Assembly (NCBI GenBank): GCA_003762615.1
Contig: RIAZ01000028.1
Location: forward strand, 1 to 64,000
Reading direction: 5' to 3'
Source of the DNA: Muribaculaceae bacterium Isolate-037 (Harlan)
Lineage (GTDB): Bacteria; Bacteroidota; Bacteroidia; Bacteroidales; Muribaculaceae
Length of the DNA: 64,000 nt
Below, piece by piece: positions 61,213 to 64,000 of the stretch (positions are counted from its first letter, which is position 1; every line of letters starts with the position of its first letter). Below the pieces are notes generated by a model. The model saw nothing but the letters and a program-made list of their open reading frames with translations, had not been told where the DNA came from and did no database searches. The position numbers and the translations under genes were made by a program.

Positions 61213-62114
61213 CACAGGGCGGAGGCAATTTCTTTCAATACGTATTTCTGTGAACCGAGACCGAGTTGTTCGGCATAGTCCAGAATATGGGTGGCGTTGC
61301 GCGATTCTATACGCTCAATGAGATGCGATTTACCCGGATCAGGAGAAGCATACACCATATCCACACAAGCACGGTCAAGTGCCACAGGATCGAGCGACGC
61401 GAGTATGCCGATATCTTCCATGTGTATAGGTTCCGGCTCAGCCACGCAATCACAGTCAACGGAGAGGTTGTTTGCAACACTGATATATAGAATATTATCA
61501 CCGGCTTGGTCAAACACCGATTCACAGGCTTCTGCCATAGATTCCAGGAAGTCGTTCTGCGGTGGTAAATTCTCCCAATCCACAGGCACTGTCTTTGATT
61601 TACCCGCAGTATGGATCCAGGCCTTACCGGCAGCCGAAGCCATACCGATAGCCACATTCTTGAGTGCTCCGCCAAAACCTCCCATCGGATGTCCCTTGAA
61701 GTGGGAAAGGATAACTGTGAAATCATAGTTGCGCCAATTCTTGCCAACGAAGTTCTCCTTCAGATGGCGTCCATTTCTTACCGGTAGCGACATTTCACCT
61801 TCGCCATCCATGATATCCACCTCGGCAATAGCAGTGAAACCATGTTCAGCGGCAGTCTGGAGATGGTCTGGCACATTGCAACGGCGTCCGTCGTAGGCTG
61901 TATTACATTCCACAATAGTACCATCTACAAGATGTACGAATTTCTTGATTACGTCAACGCTGAGATGATTGGGGTTGCCTGCCTCACCGGTGGAAACCTT
62001 GATTGCCACACGCCCCTTTGCCTCGCGACCGAGAGCCTTATAAACGTTTACGAGATTGTCGGCAGTGATGCGCGGACAAAAATATACTACTGAGGGATTT
62101 TCGGATGTCTGCAT
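61212..62114 (-). CDS. DUF362 domain protein
   Basis: 300 residues. DUF362 core with KVSTGEAGNPNHLSVDVIKK, VILSHFKGHPMGGFGGALKN, NVAIGMASAAGKAWIHTAGK and ILASLDPVALDRACVDMVY. The C-terminal ferredoxin domain present in some members is absent, and no signal peptide is evident. Function is not established; a link to iron-sulfur or metal handling is suspected for the family. Translationally coupled to the kinase-like gene downstream. Confidence 0.85.
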   Translation of the reverse strand: MQTSENPSVVYFCPRITADNLVNVYKALGREAKGRVAIKVSTGEAGNPNHLSVDVIKKFVHLVDGTIVECNTAYDGRRCNVPDHLQTAAEHGFTAIAEVDIMDGEGEMSLPVRNGRHLKENFVGKNWRNYDFTVILSHFKGHPMGGFGGALKNVAIGMASAAGKAWIHTAGKSKTVPVDWENLPPQNDFLESMAEACESVFDQAGDNILYISVANNLSVDCDCVAEPEPIHMEDIGILASLDPVALDRACVDMVYASPDPGKSHLIERIESRNATHILDYAEQLGLGSQKYVLKEIASAL

Positions 62115-62161
62115 ATCTATTCATTTATAATTATTTATATAAATCAAAGAGAAGAATTGTT

Positions 62162-62177
62162 AGTATCTTAAGATACT
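62162..62177. repeat. 16-base perfect palindrome
   Basis: AGTATCTTAAGATACT between the DUF362 start and the end of the restriction gene. It could be an operator or a short terminator stem; there is no T-run. Confidence 0.5.
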
Positions 62178-62230
62178 TAGAGGATTTTCGCATATTACCT
62201 CAACGAAGAGTCTGAGTTGGTAATCATTTT

Positions 62231-63175
62231 CTAATAACCTTTTCGAGGTCCAATGAATCTATCCCCGTTCAGATGAATCATGTGGTCTGGCATATCAGCA
62301 ATCCATACTTCTGTCTCCCACGCCAATTGATCTGAGAATTTTTTGAAAGTGGCGAAGTCAAGAAATGCCGAAATGAAAATTTTTCCTGCAGTGACATTGC
62401 GTGTCATTGCTTCAATCTCCCCTATGCGTTTGGGATCCATCGGACCAACGGAGGTGATAGATTCGATGAAATAAATCCAGTTCTTATCTTCACGGTATAG
62501 AACCACATCCGGCATTTTGTCGTGCAAGGTTATCTGAAATCCAAGTTCAGATAATTTTTCCGTATTCTTCACCAAATCTTTCCGAATGGTATCACCGACG
62601 TAAAGGCATTCAGAATTAGGTGCGAAACGAGGTGCAAACTCCTCAATTATCGCCTTTTGTAATTCATTATGCTTACCCGGACTGAATGTAAAATCCTGAC
62701 TATTGATACGCACAGGCATTTTCTGCATCCTCTTTTTAGACGCATAAATTTGGGACAGCGATTCGTGGTTGGAAAAAAACATTGTCAAAGCTATACCCGG
62801 CTCTGCCGCACTTGGATAGTCCTCCTCATTTACTTCCTTAATCACATTTAGAAATTCATTCGTGATGCGATAGCAGTAATTTGGACTATTTGTTGGCATT
62901 CCGTTGTCTTCAATGATAGCCGCTGTTCTGAAAGGATGCATAGCCTGCTTACGGAATGTTTCACGGGAGTTCTCGGCATAAATTACATTATAATTATTTG
63001 CGATAAACCGGATGATATCATGTATGCGTATCCATTCATTGGTAGCATCAGACCACCATGTCCCCCGTTTTAACCCAGCCATTGCAAGCAATGCAAGAGC
63101 ACAAAGAACACCCTGTTGTTTCTGAGGCATTCCAATCTGATTCAATAGGATCTTTGCATGTTCTAATTTATCCAT
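62231..63175 (-). CDS. PstI/BsuBI-type type II restriction endonuclease
   Basis: 314 residues. The N-terminal part begins LLNQIGMPQKQQGVLCALAL, typical of BsuBI/PstI enzymes; the C-terminal half holds the nuclease region CLYVGDTIRKDLVKNTEKL, KMPDVVLYREDKNWIYFIES and MTRNVTAGKIFISAFLDF. PstI and BsuBI cut CTGCAG; specificity here is inferred from family. It overlaps the methylase end by 13 bases, so the methylase comes first in the transcript. Confidence 0.93.
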   Translation of the reverse strand: MDKLEHAKILLNQIGMPQKQQGVLCALALLAMAGLKRGTWWSDATNEWIRIHDIIRFIANNYNVIYAENSRETFRKQAMHPFRTAAIIEDNGMPTNSPNYCYRITNEFLNVIKEVNEEDYPSAAEPGIALTMFFSNHESLSQIYASKKRMQKMPVRINSQDFTFSPGKHNELQKAIIEEFAPRFAPNSECLYVGDTIRKDLVKNTEKLSELGFQITLHDKMPDVVLYREDKNWIYFIESITSVGPMDPKRIGEIEAMTRNVTAGKIFISAFLDFATFKKFSDQLAWETEVWIADMPDHMIHLNGDRFIGPRKGY

Positions 63176-64000
63176 CTATCTATTATTTTATTACAGTTTG
63201 CCTCTGTGAGGTCTTGATGCATAAGTTCTCTTCCCATAGCCTCAATTACCTCACGCTCAGGAATAGGCATTTGATTTACTTCTGTAGAATTTACCTGTGT
63301 GGAGCCGTTCAAGATACGGTAATATGTATCGTATAGAGTGGAATTAAGCAATACATACAATCCGTAAGTTATGCAAGGTGAATCACATTTCACGAAGTTC
63401 ACTTTATTCTGCGTACTGATATATTCGAATTGTTTATACCGCTGCTTGAGGTAAATGCCACATTGAAGACGACGCTTCTCCTCTTTTGCCGTAAAGCGTT
63501 TTACAAGCAGAAAGTCACTATTCCTCTGTAGGAATGATGTCCTGTCGGTCTTGATTACCTCTCCCTCTTTGCCCAAAGGCCATGTGACTCGTCCATTCTT
63601 TATATGCTGTGAGTACAACAAAGGAAAAGCTCCTTCCTCCATTTTGTCACGTAGCACTTCTCTTGTTCTAAAATCGACTATGATACCCGTCTGCATCTTC
63701 ATATTCATGCCCGGCAAGGTACTCGGTAATTTGTTGACTCTTTCCAGAACCTTTGCCTCCTCTGTGTCTGTCACGAGATAGACAAATTGGTTCTTAGGAA
63801 TGACAGTGTCATAAGAAGCTCTGAATTGTTTTAAATCCCTGAAATCTGATGTGGACGAAGTTGTAATATTAACACATTCAGGCTTATTCGTCGTCTTTTT
63901 CACCTTTACTATAATTGTTTCCTGAAGAACTGATTCTCCGCTAAATACCTTATCCCTACTTTCAAATAGATGCACATCAGTAATCACGCACTGACTGAAC
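63163..64000 (-). CDS. Type II DNA methyltransferase of the BsuBI/PstI (Eco57I-like) class, C-terminal part (gene runs off the right edge)
   Basis: About 279 residues are visible; the frame is open to the window edge, and the catalytic NPPY region must lie beyond it. Seen here are the C-terminal target-recognition blocks: IKNGRVTWPLGKEG, DFLLVKRFTAKEEKRRLQCG, YVLLNSTLYDTYYRILNGST and EVNQMPIPEREVIEAMG, which match the end of adenine methylases of this class. It protects the host DNA from the neighbouring nuclease. The GTG near 63987 is internal, not the start. Confidence 0.9.
   Translation of the reverse strand, partial: FSQCVITDVHLFESRDKVFSGESVLQETIIVKVKKTTNKPECVNITTSSTSDFRDLKQFRASYDTVIPKNQFVYLVTDTEEAKVLERVNKLPSTLPGMNMKMQTGIIVDFRTREVLRDKMEEGAFPLLYSQHIKNGRVTWPLGKEGEVIKTDRTSFLQRNSDFLLVKRFTAKEEKRRLQCGIYLKQRYKQFEYISTQNKVNFVKCDSPCITYGLYVLLNSTLYDTYYRILNGSTQVNSTEVNQMPIPEREVIEAMGRELMHQDLTEANCNKIIDRWIN

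Overview
The window is chromosomal DNA of a gut-type Bacteroidales bacterium. Several independent features point there: promoters of the Bacteroides type (a -33 TTG about 20 bases before TAnnTTTG), lipoproteins with a cysteine after a short signal, GLPGLI, NVEALA and 6-bladed beta-propeller families, SusC-like outer-membrane barrels, a DUF4286-ruvC pair, and a tmRNA tag ending NYALAA. The family Muribaculaceae would fit, but the sequence alone does not prove it.

Left end (1-9.7 kb, minus strand): an accessory locus that looks like a peptide secretion and maturation system. In transcription order it has a membrane-anchored TPR/HTH regulator ending in a 48-base palindromic terminator, a small secreted protein, a C39-like/VKOR/thioredoxin fusion, two nearly identical 62-residue double-glycine peptides each followed by a GLPGLI protein (a 1285-bp tandem duplication), a SusC-like barrel, and a C39 peptidase ABC exporter cut by the window edge. 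Peptide, exporter-protease, disulfide enzyme and outer-membrane components in one run are the strongest candidate here for an undescribed system.

10-14.8 kb: thyA, a polyferredoxin-type membrane protein and yidC, plus an orphan plus-strand promoter and hairpin that could make a small RNA. 14.8-20.8 kb, plus strand: an accessory cluster of four 6-bladed beta-propeller lipoproteins with one complete NVEALA protein and one miniature copy.

20.8-26.8 kb, minus strand: a tight run of folA, a glycosyltransferase, a WYL regulator, a sugar nucleotidyltransferase, obgE and an acyltransferase. 26.9-38.2 kb, plus strand: Na/Pi cotransporter, manC, a second WYL-type protein, a thioredoxin-like lipoprotein without its CxxC, the YifB/ComM ATPase, korAB, acpP and fabF.

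38.4-53.5 kb is mostly housekeeping on the minus strand: deoC, ruvC, DUF4286, tRNA-Thr and the SRP RNA in one transcript, a GH43 enzyme and a six-hairpin glycosidase, rnr, uvrC, apt, mnmG and ybeY, then the tmRNA on the plus strand.

53.5-64 kb is accessory again: a DUF1349 protein, a broken sugar O-acetyltransferase divergent from a LuxR regulator through one symmetric promoter, a BlaI/BlaR1 pair with two visible operators driving a second GLPGLI-barrel module, a kinase-like ATPase with a DUF362 protein, and a PstI/BsuBI-type restriction-modification system cut by the right edge.
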